From assembly GCF_020614395.1 (NCBI RefSeq), contig NZ_CP085325.1, positions 62,001 to 126,000 of the forward strand: a DNA stretch of 64,000 nt, written 5' to 3'. Under the pieces are notes generated by a model. It was not told where the DNA came from, searched no databases, and worked only from the letters and a program-made list of their open reading frames with translations. The translations under genes and the position numbers were made by a program. The stretch comes from Salarchaeum japonicum. GTDB taxonomy: Archaea > Halobacteriota > Halobacteria > Halobacteriales > Halobacteriaceae. Each line of letters starts with the position of its first letter. Within the stretch, counting starts at the first letter, position 1. Of the stretch, positions 24,419-32,452 are shown piece by piece.

Positions 24419-25737
24419 TTACGAATTCGGTCAACTCCGCCGCCGACAATGAGGAGCGCAGAGACAAGCGTCAGGCCGAGTTGTTGTTCCCCGAACCAGA
24501 ACGGCGTCGAGGGAACAACGGCCCGAAGCCCGACCAGGAGTAGTGAGAGGCCCGGCACGCCGGCGTCAGTGCTGTCGACGCCGCTTCCGTTAGTCGTATA
24601 CTTCGGGGCTCCAACAGGCTCACCGTAGGGAAGTCGGTCGGCTTCGTATGGGATACGCTCTGTTCGAACGCTCCAGACGACAGTTCCGGATTCGTCGAGC
24701 TCTACGAGTCGCCGGTTGAGCGTGTCGGTGATGAGCGTGTTTCCGTTCGGGAGCCGATCTGCATCCCGAGGCCAATCGAATGCGACCCCCTCAACCTGAT
24801 CTAAGGCCCACGCTGGCTCCCACTCACCGGCCTCCGTTCGATGGAGCTCGACAACCCGGTCGTTCTCGCTGTCAGCGACGAGGACGGCATCATCTCCGAG
24901 CCACTGTGGGTTGTGCTGGTGGTTGAGCACGTCGGGGTCACCACATCGAATATCGCCATCACCATCATAGTCGGCTAACTGGCCTGATTTACGACAGTTG
25001 GCATCGTTCGAATCGTTCGTGTCCTCGTTGATGACGTCGACGACGCCTTCTCCGGGCTCGATGACGAGAAGCTGGTTGGCATTGCGTACTGAGACGAGAT
25101 AGCGTCCGGTGCTGATGACGTCCACGTCGTTGATGTGCAGCCAGTCGGTCGTCGTCGGATCTTGTGGAGCGTCGTAGAACGAACTCGCATTCCACTGCCA
25201 CGTGACTTCGCCGTTCTTGACAGTAAAGATACGCTCGTACTCCATATCGGTGACCAAGTATTCTCCCGATTCGAGTCGTTCGACATCGTGGACTTCGCTG
25301 TTCTTGTTCGTTCGCACCGGGAAGCTGTACTCCGAAAGCACCCGAGTGTCTTGTCCGGGGTCAATGACTCGGAATCCCGTTCGGGTACAGGGAGACTCGT
25401 ACGGTCCGCACGAAGCGTACCCGCTGTCCATGAACCCGGCTAACACTGTTCCGTTCTCCGTTTGTGTGACGTCGAAATAGCTATCAGCACTCGATTCGCG
25501 CCAGGTAGTGTTCGTACCGTTGAGGAGGTAGACGCTACCGTATTCGTGCCAGCCTGGGCCACCCCCCTGAGACCCGACCAAGGTCCGGGACGTCTGGTCT
25601 GTCTCCGAAGCCGTCCCAATCGCAGGGGCGAGCATTGCACTGCTAACAAGCGTGAGAACGAACAGAACCACGCCGAAAAGGATTAGGTAGCTACCCCGAC
25701 GGAGATCAGGAACGGCACCATTCGGAATGGCGTTCAT
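24415..25737 (-). CDS. Arylsulfotransferase-like membrane-anchored beta-propeller
   Basis: A 440-residue protein with an N-terminal membrane helix (about 17-38) and a C-terminal one (about 415-435). Between them lies a repeated-blade protein: HDVERLESGEYLVTDMEYERI, HINDVDVISTGRYLVSVRNAN, LNHQHNPQWLG, FDWPRDADRLPNGNTLITDTLN. These are the blades of the ASST/arylsulfotransferase (PF05935/PF14269) family, with conserved His residues on the central face. Real sulfotransfer is unproven here. It overlaps the small membrane protein gene at 25734 by 4 bases, so the regulator pair upstream may share its operon. Confidence 0.78.
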   Translation of the reverse strand: MNAIPNGAVPDLRRGSYLILFGVVLFVLTLVSSAMLAPAIGTASETDQTSRTLVGSQGGGPGWHEYGSVYLLNGTNTTWRESSADSYFDVTQTENGTVLAGFMDSGYASCGPYESPCTRTGFRVIDPGQDTRVLSEYSFPVRTNKNSEVHDVERLESGEYLVTDMEYERIFTVKNGEVTWQWNASSFYDAPQDPTTTDWLHINDVDVISTGRYLVSVRNANQLLVIEPGEGVVDVINEDTNDSNDANCRKSGQLADYDGDGDIRCGDPDVLNHQHNPQWLGDDAVLVADSENDRVVELHRTEAGEWEPAWALDQVEGVAFDWPRDADRLPNGNTLITDTLNRRLVELDESGTVVWSVRTERIPYEADRLPYGEPVGAPKYTTNGSGVDSTDAGVPGLSLLLVGLRAVVPSTPFWFGEQQLGLTLVSALLIVGGGVDRIRN

Positions 25738-26012
25738 TTCTGGATATACAGCGAGTACATGATGACCGCGAGACCAAGGGCAACGAACAGGCTGTTGATG
25801 AGCACGCCAAGGGCCAATCCGACAGAAAAGAACTGGTTGGCCACGCCAGTCAGGATTGCCCCGAGTGTGATGATACCGAACCCGACACCAAGGACGCGTA
25901 GCGAGTCCGCACCCGTACGTCGATAGGCCTTAAATGCAATGTAGGTAATCCCGCCACCGAGAAGCAGGATTACAAACTTGACGACTGCAATCGCCGTGAT
26001 GACGCCGTTCAT
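25734..26012 (-). CDS. Small three-helix membrane protein paired with regulator (copy A)
   Basis: A 92-residue protein made of three helices (about 6-25, 38-60 and 66-88) with YRRTGADSLR in the loop. The layout (FKAYRRTGADSLRVLGVGFG, then LGAILTGV, and LYIQK at the end) closely parallels the protein at 43507-43782 (YQAYRGYQRHHTQLLLYVAAG, GGLLEGV, ALYAPNP), so these are paralogues. The 5' end overlaps the stop of the regulator gene (ATGA). No known function. See finding on regulator and membrane-protein couples. Confidence 0.8.
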   Translation of the reverse strand: MNGVITAIAVVKFVILLLGGGITYIAFKAYRRTGADSLRVLGVGFGIITLGAILTGVANQFFSVGLALGVLINSLFVALGLAVIMYSLYIQK

Positions 26013-26386
26013 ACTTCGTCCCCCATCATCGACCAGATATCTGCAAGCCGTTCGTCGGTAGATTGCGGTGGCCGATCGACACTCACCGAAAACGCACCTG
26101 TGTCGTCCATAGAGATCGTGACGTCCTCGAACGACCGCTCGTAGTAGGTGACCCGTCCACCTCCGGGGTTGATCGTCTCCTGTTCTCGAACGAGGGAAGC
26201 GGAACTGAGGAGTTCTAATTTTCGATACAGCGTCGACTTGGGGATGTCACATGCGTCGAGGAGTTCGTTCGCAGTCATTGGTTCGATAGTTTCCCGGAGA
26301 ATAGCCCGACACGCGGGATCATCCAGCGCATCGAGGACATCCTGTACCTCCGGAGGGTCCTCGGAAGACACTGAATTATCTCCCAT
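26009..26386 (-). CDS. Winged-helix regulator paired with small membrane protein
   Basis: A 125-residue protein. LDDPACRAILRETIEPMTAN then ELLDACDIPKSTLYRKLELL form an ArsR-like winged helix with recognition helix IPKSTLYRK, and a wing follows at PGGGRVTYYE. I chose the ATG at 26386 (MGDNSVSSEDP), because the upstream extension to 26524 reads as non-coding. It sits next to the membrane protein by a 4-base overlap. Compare 43786-44136, where the same order recurs. Confidence 0.82.
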   Translation of the reverse strand: MGDNSVSSEDPPEVQDVLDALDDPACRAILRETIEPMTANELLDACDIPKSTLYRKLELLSSASLVREQETINPGGGRVTYYERSFEDVTISMDDTGAFSVSVDRPPQSTDERLADIWSMMGDEV

Positions 26387-26536
26387 TATTCGAGAATACG
26401 TGTTCGTCGGGAAATGGAGTCCGATTATGGACGAGAGGCTCCATCGGCACCCCGTATTCATTACGGATCCGGGCTGGGGAGTGATGATGGCTGATCCATC
26501 CAATGGGGGCAAACATAGTGACACAGTTATGAAACG

Positions 26537-26764
26537 TTATGATTCCTGCTGAGTTTCGAGTCGTTGTTCGCCGGCGTCGGTAATCTCGTAGAGACCCCTC
26601 CCGCGCGGAACAATACAGCCCTCACTGTGAAGATGAGCACACGCTTGGTCGATAGTGATCGGGTGTCCATCGACGGCGTTAGTGATATCCATCACATGGC
26701 ACGGTGACTCGTCAACGAGCAGCTCCAATACTTCGACCTCGGTCTGTATTGAGAACTCGCTCAT
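26537..26764 (-). CDS. Small winged-helix protein
   Basis: A 75-residue protein starting MSEFSIQTEVEVLELLVDES. The pattern EVLELLVDES then ITIDQACAHLHSEGCIVPRG and LYEITDAGEQRLE is a winged helix of the kind used by haloarchaeal small regulators. I chose the ATG at 26764 over 26788, whose extra residues (MGHDTIFT) seem non-coding. It is on the minus strand between TFB and the regulator pair. Confidence 0.7.
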   Translation of the reverse strand: MSEFSIQTEVEVLELLVDESPCHVMDITNAVDGHPITIDQACAHLHSEGCIVPRGRGLYEITDAGEQRLETQQES

Positions 26765-26824
26765 AGTAAATATCGTATCATGACCCAATCAGCAGCTGGA
26801 TTTCGCCCGGCAGGGGCTATCCGG

Positions 26825-27787
26825 TCAGTCATGCTGCGCGTACACCTCGAGAAGCTCTTGGTATCGATTCCGGATCGTGACTCGACTCACGTGTGCGACC
26901 TCACTCACCGTCTCCTGTGTGAGCTGCTCGTTCGTGAGGTGGGTCGCAGCATACAGAGCGGCAGCCGCCAATCCGGCTGGACTCTTTCCACTGTGGACGG
27001 CATTATCTGTAGCTACCTCAAGCAGTTCTCGAGAGCGCCGTTCTGCTTCGTCGCTCACGTCAAGCGATGACGCGAATTGGGGAATATATTGCATGGGATC
27101 CTCCGGCTCGATCTCCAGCCCAAGTTCTCGGGATAGATATCGGTACGCTCGCTGGATTCGGATTTTCTCGACACGGCTGACGTCGGCGAACTCAGTCAGC
27201 GGCCGTGGCATTCCGTGCTGTCGAGCAGCCGCGTACAACGACGCCGTCGACATACCCTCGATCGAGCGACCGGGGAGCAGGTTCTGCTCTACAGCACGCC
27301 GGTACAGGACGCCTGCAGTTTCCCGAACCGATTCCGGAAGTCCCAGAGCGGAAGCCATCCGGCTGATCTCCCCGAGAGCTTGCTTGAGATTCCGCTCGTG
27401 GGCATCCTTCGTCCGGAACCGCTCGTCCCACGTCCGAAGGCGCTGTAATTGAGCACGTTTGCGACCGGAGACAGCCTGTCCGTAGGCATCTTTGTCCTGC
27501 CAGCCGATAGTCGTACTCAGGCCCTTATCGTGCATCAGCTGCGTCGTGGGAGCACCGACCCGACTTTTTTCATCGCGTTCGTCCGACGTGAACGCACGCC
27601 ACTCCGGGCCGTGGTCGATTGGATCATCTTCAAAAACCAACCCACAGCTTTCGCAGGTCGCCTCACCGCTGTCGCTATTCAGGGTAATATGGCCCTGACA
27701 CTCGGGACAGGTATTGTCGTTAGCAGACTTCACCTCGCGGTCGCGTTCATCTATTGATCGTTCCTGGGTATGTTCTTGAGCCATCAT
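26825..27787 (-). CDS. tfb: Transcription initiation factor IIB (TFB)
   Basis: A 320-residue archaeal TFB. The N-terminal zinc ribbon has CPECQGHITLNSDSG and CESCGLVFEDDPIDHGPEWR (about 27-66), and the B-finger region continues with RVGAPTTQLMHDKGLST. Two cyclin repeats (about 120-205 and 215-300) follow, the second ending in ETVSEVAHVSRVTIRNRYQE, the helix-turn-helix that contacts BRE. Start at 27787 or at Met2 (27784). Haloarchaea use many TFB variants, each for a set of promoters. This copy and the TBP at 2598 make this element partly self-sufficient for initiation. Confidence 0.95.
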   Translation of the reverse strand: MMAQEHTQERSIDERDREVKSANDNTCPECQGHITLNSDSGEATCESCGLVFEDDPIDHGPEWRAFTSDERDEKSRVGAPTTQLMHDKGLSTTIGWQDKDAYGQAVSGRKRAQLQRLRTWDERFRTKDAHERNLKQALGEISRMASALGLPESVRETAGVLYRRAVEQNLLPGRSIEGMSTASLYAAARQHGMPRPLTEFADVSRVEKIRIQRAYRYLSRELGLEIEPEDPMQYIPQFASSLDVSDEAERRSRELLEVATDNAVHSGKSPAGLAAAALYAATHLTNEQLTQETVSEVAHVSRVTIRNRYQELLEVYAQHD

Positions 27788-27959
27788 ACTATCGGCGTAT
27801 AGGGGTTTTCCCTACAAACCGTGGGTCTTCTTAACAGTACCGTGGGACGGCTCCTCAATGAATAGCAGGCGGTGTCCCACTCGCTGGGAATCCGGCCTAA
27901 CACTTTGTCTCCAAGACATCAACTCGTCACACCGCCAGTCAGCGTCTCTACCCAATATT

Positions 27960-28475
27960 ATGTCTCAAGGCCGACTCCGCGGGCACGACGTACGAACCAC
28001 GATTTCAAGGATTCCGGTCGAGTACAGGCATATCGCCGGTTTCACGCTACTAGTGACGTATATCGTGATGCTTCTCGGAGCCTACACCAGTGCAATCGGT
28101 GCTGGACTTTCCTGTCCCGATTGGCCGACCTGCTACGGGACGTGGGTTCCCTTCCTTCAACCCGAGATCATTGCTAACTCGCCATACTCTGCACTCCAAA
28201 TCTTCGCAGAGTGGGCTCACCGTGGACTGGCGATGATGGCCGGGGTTCTGATCGTCGGCACAACCCTTGGAGCGTGGGTGACACACCGGAATACCCCGAT
28301 TGTCAAATGGTCGGCCACGGCCGCTCTCGCCCTTCTTCCGTTACAGGTTATCCTCGGAGGATTGACCGTCACGGAAGATCTCCAGCCGATCATCGTGACG
28401 ACCCACCTCGGCGTGGCAATCCTCATTCTCCTCTGTCTCCTGACGACCTTCCTCGTCGCATATCTCCGCCGCTAA
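27960..28475 (+). CDS. ctaA: Half-length heme A synthase (CtaA/COX15 family)
   Basis: A 171-residue membrane protein with four helices (about 26-49, 84-106, 116-137 and 143-168). It contains the family motifs: GLSCPDWPTCYG (52-58) after helix 1, His87 in EWAHRG of helix 2, and His149 in TTHLG of helix 4. Full CtaA has eight helices from an internal duplication. This one has just a single half, as in the Aeropyrum pernix enzyme, which is thought to resemble the ancestor. CtaA makes heme A from heme O for cytochrome oxidase. Start ATG at 27960 is chosen since upstream frame residues are not membrane-like. Confidence 0.85.
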   Translation: MSQGRLRGHDVRTTISRIPVEYRHIAGFTLLVTYIVMLLGAYTSAIGAGLSCPDWPTCYGTWVPFLQPEIIANSPYSALQIFAEWAHRGLAMMAGVLIVGTTLGAWVTHRNTPIVKWSATAALALLPLQVILGGLTVTEDLQPIIVTTHLGVAILILLCLLTTFLVAYLRR

Positions 28476-28580
28476 TGACACCTTGCGTATAAACCAATGC
28501 CACAGATACCGACGATTCAGCTCACTACGAGAGAACAGCACGGAGCCTATGAAATCTGCCACCAAGAGTAGTGATCACGA

Positions 28581-29069
28581 ATGACTGCCCATACCTTCCC
28601 GATCTGTACAGATCAATTCGAAACAGCGGGAGCAGCGCGTGACCACACATGGAACGCTCATAGCGCCTGCCATTATTGTGGCGAACAACTCGGTGACGAG
28701 ACTGACGAGGAGCTCTACAGACACTGGCTCGCCGTGCATCCCGACGACCTCTCACGTGTGGACTACAAACGGGCGGATACAGCCGTTGATTCACTCACGT
28801 TCTCAGAGCGGCTCTCTGAGGACGGTGTCGGAGCTGCTGTCGGAGGACTGACCCGCCGACAACTTCTCCTCCCCGGTGGTAGTGCCGCCACTGCCGGTCT
28901 CGTGATCGGCGTCACCGCTCTCTCTAACAATACGAGTACTGAGCCGGATGACGGCGCGAATGCTGGAGGTGATGCGGGTGCCGTCACCACTGCCCCGATT
29001 CCCGAACCGCCAGCATCGACCTATCGAAGCCAGTTTGTAGGGTGGAACCCTACGCTCACATCTGATTAA
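28581..29069 (+). CDS. Zinc-finger protein with internal Tat-like membrane segment
   Basis: A 162-residue protein. The first 55 residues hold two Cys/His clusters (FPICTDQFETAGAARDH; CHYCGEQLGDETDEELYRHW then LAVH), like C2H2 fingers. At about 90-115, TRRQLLLPGGSAATAGLVIG has a twin-arginine pair before a hydrophobic stretch. So a cytosolic finger domain is joined to a membrane segment, and the C-terminal 45 residues would be outside. The stop codon shares a base with the start of the CPBP gene (TAATG). Function not known. Confidence 0.7.
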   Translation: MTAHTFPICTDQFETAGAARDHTWNAHSACHYCGEQLGDETDEELYRHWLAVHPDDLSRVDYKRADTAVDSLTFSERLSEDGVGAAVGGLTRRQLLLPGGSAATAGLVIGVTALSNNTSTEPDDGANAGGDAGAVTTAPIPEPPASTYRSQFVGWNPTLTSD

Positions 29070-29794
29070 TGTCGTCGATATCTCGTTTCCGGTCTGTCGC
29101 CTCGGCGATTGGTCTCACGTATGGATCATACGTCGCGGGGGCTATCGTCATCCTTGCCGTCGCGACGGTCGTCGGGTTGTTCGGAGTCGACCTCGCGTCG
29201 CGCCCAGCCCTCAGACTGGTTGTGAGTACGTTCCTCCTCCAAGGAGTGACGTTTGGGGGCATCGCCATCCTCTATCTCAAAGGCCGTGATCTCGGATTTG
29301 GGTTCGTTCCAGTTCGTCTACCTGACAAGCGTGATGGGGCGGTGATTGTCGGGGGGAGTATAGCGATCCTGGGGTTGCTCTTTGTGGCGTCCTCAGTAAT
29401 CACGGCCCTCGGTCTGAACTCGGCTCAGAATCAGATCGTCGAGGTCGGGCGACAAAATCCGAGTGTCTTCCTTCTTCTGATCCCCCTCCAATTCCTGTTG
29501 GTCGGCCCGGGAGAAGAGCTGTTGTTCCGGGGCCTCGTCCAGGGCACCCTCCGTGAAAGTCTCCATCCGGCCCGTGCAATCGTCCTCGCAAGCGCTCTGT
29601 TCGCATCGATCCATCTCTTCTCGTTGTCAGGGGAAGGCAAACTGGTGTACATCGGTATCGCATTCGTCCTAGCCTTAGTACTGGGAGCAGCGTACGAGTA
29701 TACGGACAACCTCACAGTGCCGGCTGTGATTCACGGGACGTATAATGCGGTGCAGTTCGCAGGAGTCTATCTGTCGTCCACTGGCGGGCTCTAA
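29069..29794 (+). CDS. CPBP-family intramembrane metalloprotease
   Basis: A 241-residue membrane protein with about seven helices. The catalytic motifs of the Abi/CAAX family are present: EELLFRGLVQGTL (E-E-x-x-x-R, about 152-157), ASIHLFS (His, about 180) and PAVIHGTYNA (H-x-x-x-N, about 222-226). Members cleave membrane or prenylated proteins, or protect bacteriocin producers. The gene overlaps the zinc-finger gene by 1 base, so that protein may be its substrate, adaptor or regulator. Confidence 0.88.
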   Translation: MSSISRFRSVASAIGLTYGSYVAGAIVILAVATVVGLFGVDLASRPALRLVVSTFLLQGVTFGGIAILYLKGRDLGFGFVPVRLPDKRDGAVIVGGSIAILGLLFVASSVITALGLNSAQNQIVEVGRQNPSVFLLLIPLQFLLVGPGEELLFRGLVQGTLRESLHPARAIVLASALFASIHLFSLSGEGKLVYIGIAFVLALVLGAAYEYTDNLTVPAVIHGTYNAVQFAGVYLSSTGGL

Positions 29795-29898
29795 CAATCT
29801 GATCGCTTTCTAGGCCCAATTTCGGACTCCTGACAGCGAACAAGTCTAGGTGAAAAGCCCCCATCTCCATTCGCCTTGTGCCGAACATATCCACGCGC

Positions 29899-29917
29899 TG
29901 TCCCGTGAATTGGGACA
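29899..29917. promoter_or_regulatory. Inverted repeat TGTCCC-N7-GGGACA
   Basis: A perfect 6-bp inverted repeat with a 7-base spacer lies 46 bases before the ATG of the multicopper oxidase at 29963. A related string (TGTCCC-N7-GGGA) lies upstream of the ctaA start at 27873-27889. In between, TTTAGGCCAACC at about 29934 resembles a DtxR/IdeR-box half. Either may be an operator. Confidence 0.35.
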
Positions 29918-29962
29918 CCGCAGTCGCCCTATGTTTAGGCCAACCAAAATGCCGAGTGTATC

Positions 29963-31117
29963 ATGACAACACGTTTCGGCGCACCCGGAACCGGACTGTC
30001 CCGGCGTGAGTTTCTCGCGGCAACTGGCGCGACCGGTATCGCTTCGTTAGCAGGCTGTTCTGCGGGCGGAGCCAACGAGCCAGCAGCAACGAGCGATACG
30101 CCCACGCAGGCACAAACTGACTCGCCTGATCTCCCCTACACCAGCCCTCCAACAGTCGTCAACGTCGACGAGCAGGGCGGCGAAGTGACGATGCGGACTC
30201 AGCAGGCCCGCCACGCCGTCCACCCGCTCGATACGATGGGTGGGTCCGTCGAATTCCCACGCGTCTGGGCGTTCCAGGCCGACGACAACGACCCTAGCGT
30301 CCCCGGCCCAATTCTCAGAACGACCGAGGGTAACGCGATGGAAGTGACACTCGACAACACCGATGGCCGACGTCCCCACACGATTCACTTCCACGGGGTT
30401 CGCAAGACGTGGGAGAACGATGGCGTCCCGACGACGACCGGCATTCAGGTCCCGCCAGGGGAGAGTCACACCTACGAGATTCCCGCGAACGTCCCTGGGA
30501 CGCATTTCTACCATTGTCACTTCCAGACCCACCGGCATATCGACATGGGCATGTACGGGATCTACCGAGTCGATCCCGAAGGCTACGAACCGGCGGACCG
30601 CGAATACTTCATGACGATCAAGGACTGGGATTCGCGGGTTCCACGGAAGTGGGCCGGAGAGGCGGACTTCACCTACAATTCGGCCAGTCGCAATCCAGAC
30701 GTGTTTACCGTCAACGGGAAGAGCGCACCCCGAACGCTGCACCCCGAAGAAGGGTCACCGATCATCGTCGACGAGGGCGACTCAGTTCGTATCCACCTCG
30801 TCAACGGTGGGTACATGTCGCACCCGATGCATATCCATAACCACCGCTTCCAGCGTGTTGAAAAGGATGGCGGGACGATTCCGGAGGCTGCCCGCCACGA
30901 CATGGACGTCACGAACGTTGCCCCTGCTGAACGACACACGATCGAATTTACTGCCGATGCAGACCCCGGCATCTACCTGATGCACTGCCATAAGGTCAAT
31001 CACGTGATGAACGGCACGTTCTATCCCGGCGGGATGCTCACCGGCGTGGTCTATCGGTCCGTCATGGATACGGAAATCTTCAACCAGCTCATGGAGTACG
31101 CCGGCTACTCCACGTAG
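29963..31117 (+). CDS. Multicopper oxidase, Tat lipoprotein
   Basis: A 384-residue protein. The signal is SRREFLAATGATGIASLAGC, a Tat signal with a lipobox Cys at about 32. The first domain has HTIHFHGVRKTW and HFYHCHFQTHRHID, and the last has SHPMHIHNHRFQ and GIYLMHCHKVNHVM. These are the four copper-ligand segments of a multicopper oxidase, with H-C-H in the final one giving the type 1 and type 3 ligands. Copper or iron oxidation outside the membrane is likely. It is only distantly similar to the enzyme at 7262. No ZIP gene is attached here. Confidence 0.92.
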   Translation: MTTRFGAPGTGLSRREFLAATGATGIASLAGCSAGGANEPAATSDTPTQAQTDSPDLPYTSPPTVVNVDEQGGEVTMRTQQARHAVHPLDTMGGSVEFPRVWAFQADDNDPSVPGPILRTTEGNAMEVTLDNTDGRRPHTIHFHGVRKTWENDGVPTTTGIQVPPGESHTYEIPANVPGTHFYHCHFQTHRHIDMGMYGIYRVDPEGYEPADREYFMTIKDWDSRVPRKWAGEADFTYNSASRNPDVFTVNGKSAPRTLHPEEGSPIIVDEGDSVRIHLVNGGYMSHPMHIHNHRFQRVEKDGGTIPEAARHDMDVTNVAPAERHTIEFTADADPGIYLMHCHKVNHVMNGTFYPGGMLTGVVYRSVMDTEIFNQLMEYAGYST

Positions 31118-31322
31118 AGGCGCTCTACATGACGACCAGAACTGGATCTAACTGAAACATAGTGGTTGACCGGCTCTGGTAGACTCCTGGTGGTTCGACA
31201 TCGTCCCGCTGAAACAGCCGTCGCTCGGACTCCGAATCGGTCATCGAAACGAATCGGAATCGACACCGCTAGGAGCTTGCGTGGACCGCAACCCGGCGGA
31301 TTCCGGCTACCGGATCGGGCTG

Positions 31323-31508
31323 TTACGGACTGGCACGGAACTCGCCGTGTTTCATCCCGAAGAAGAACGCGATGACCGAGAAGACAATCATCGAGGGCAG
31401 AACCATCATGAAGACTGTCGAGGAGGTCATCACGGTCGTGAGCGCAATCGCTGCGACGGCGACAATTACGACGAGAGGAGCCACCGAGCGCACGAAGTCG
31501 AATTCCAT
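31323..31508 (-). CDS. Small two-helix membrane protein
   Basis: A 61-residue protein with two hydrophobic helices (about 9-27 and 33-51), MEFDFVRSVAPLVVIVAVAA at the front and FGMKHGEFRASP at the end. It is convergent to the multicopper oxidase. The 205-base gap at 31118-31322 shows nothing else. Haloarchaea have many such proteins of unknown role; the family is not named by me. Confidence 0.65.
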   Translation of the reverse strand: MEFDFVRSVAPLVVIVAVAAIALTTVMTSSTVFMMVLPSMIVFSVIAFFFGMKHGEFRASP

Positions 31509-31675
31509 ATGTACTGTTGTGACCGGATAGACAAAACCGTTAACAAAGTAGATTTACTGGAAACCGGCAGTAATCGGGTGCCACATAGATTCCTGTAGGT
31601 CCGAAGCAGAGTCAATGTCGGCCATATGGTGTACAAGCGATTCCAGAGCGCACAGCTCGCAGTATACGCGGCCGC

Positions 31676-32239
31676 CTACCCGGAGAACGAGCTGTACGAG
31701 ACGCTGCCTTGATCGACGATGGTCTGGCTTTCGGGAACGTCTCCGTCCGGCGGCATACTCCCCTCCGCGGGACCGCCGGGTTCGCCGACGACGATCCGGC
31801 CGACCATCCCCAGGGTCTTGTGCGGGATACAGAAGTAATCATACGTCCCTGTGGTCTCGAACGTGTGCTCGTACGTTGCGCCCTGTTCACTCAGCGTTTC
31901 GCTATTGAACGTTTCTGCGCTTTCGGGAATCCGATTTACCGAGGCTGAACTCGTTCCTTCTTTGTAGGCGGTTGCCGAGTGGCTCCCACTCTGGATTTCG
32001 AATGTCACAGTTTCCCCAGATTCGATGAACAGACCGATGGGATCGAAATAATACTCGCTCCCTTCGGTGACCATCATAACAGTATTCGAGCCTCCAGACC
32101 CACCAGCGGTCTCCTGCGGTTCAGTCGTGGTCGGCTCACCGCCACCATCTCCATTCCCCGAACTACTGCAGCCGGCAAGACCAGTTACGCCACCTGTCGC
32201 GAGAAGTCCAGTCGTCTTGAGAATCTGTCGACGCTCCAT
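31676..32239 (-). CDS. Halocyanin-like cupredoxin lipoprotein
   Basis: A 187-residue Tat or Sec lipoprotein (ERRQILKTTGLLATGGVTGL then AGC). After a Gly/Thr/Glu-rich linker the cupredoxin domain has YYFDPIGLFIESGETVTFEI, GSHSATAY with the first His, and YFCIPHKTLGM with Cys, His and Met ligands of the type 1 copper site. A C-terminal tail of about 35 residues is low in complexity and ends SVSYSSFSG. Its cupredoxin and tail resemble the protein at 60472-61227 (GGPAE, TIVDQG strings), so they are paralogues, but this one has no SHOCT domain. It faces the two-helix protein and tRNA. Confidence 0.9.
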   Translation of the reverse strand: MERRQILKTTGLLATGGVTGLAGCSSSGNGDGGGEPTTTEPQETAGGSGGSNTVMMVTEGSEYYFDPIGLFIESGETVTFEIQSGSHSATAYKEGTSSASVNRIPESAETFNSETLSEQGATYEHTFETTGTYDYFCIPHKTLGMVGRIVVGEPGGPAEGSMPPDGDVPESQTIVDQGSVSYSSFSG

Positions 32240-32337
32240 ACCACAGTATCAAAGACCCCAGCATAAGGGAAAAGGGCGGATTCCCAGTAAGTAGGACACC
32301 GGTCGTATTTCAAGTACTGAGGCCCCAAGTTAGAAAT

Positions 32338-32412
32338 GCTCCGTTGGTGTAGCTCGGCCAATCATCTCGGTATCTCACGCCGAGGACTGAGGTTCAAATC
32401 CTCGACGGAGCA
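32338..32412 (+). tRNA. tRNA-Glu (CTC)-like gene, diverged arm
   Basis: Acceptor strands GCTCCGT and ACGGAGC pair, with A as discriminator and no encoded CCA. The anticodon loop is ATCTCAC, read as anticodon CTC, and the T loop is TTCAAAT. Compared with normal haloarchaeal tRNA-Glu, the D-arm has AGCTCGG where AGTCCGG is usual, the anticodon stem closes with a T-G pair and position 32 is A instead of C or T. It may be a plasmid copy that is drifting, or a working special tRNA. Its 3' end might serve as an integration site; no second partial copy was noticed. Confidence 0.7.
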
Positions 32413-32452
32413 TCCCTGATCCGTTTCAATGCTCTACTCATAATCCTCACAG

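Noticed and set aside
31626-31712. 28-codon plus-strand ORF (MVYKRFQSAQLAVYAAAYPE)
   Set aside because: Overlaps the end of the halocyanin gene, has no promoter box, and could be chance.
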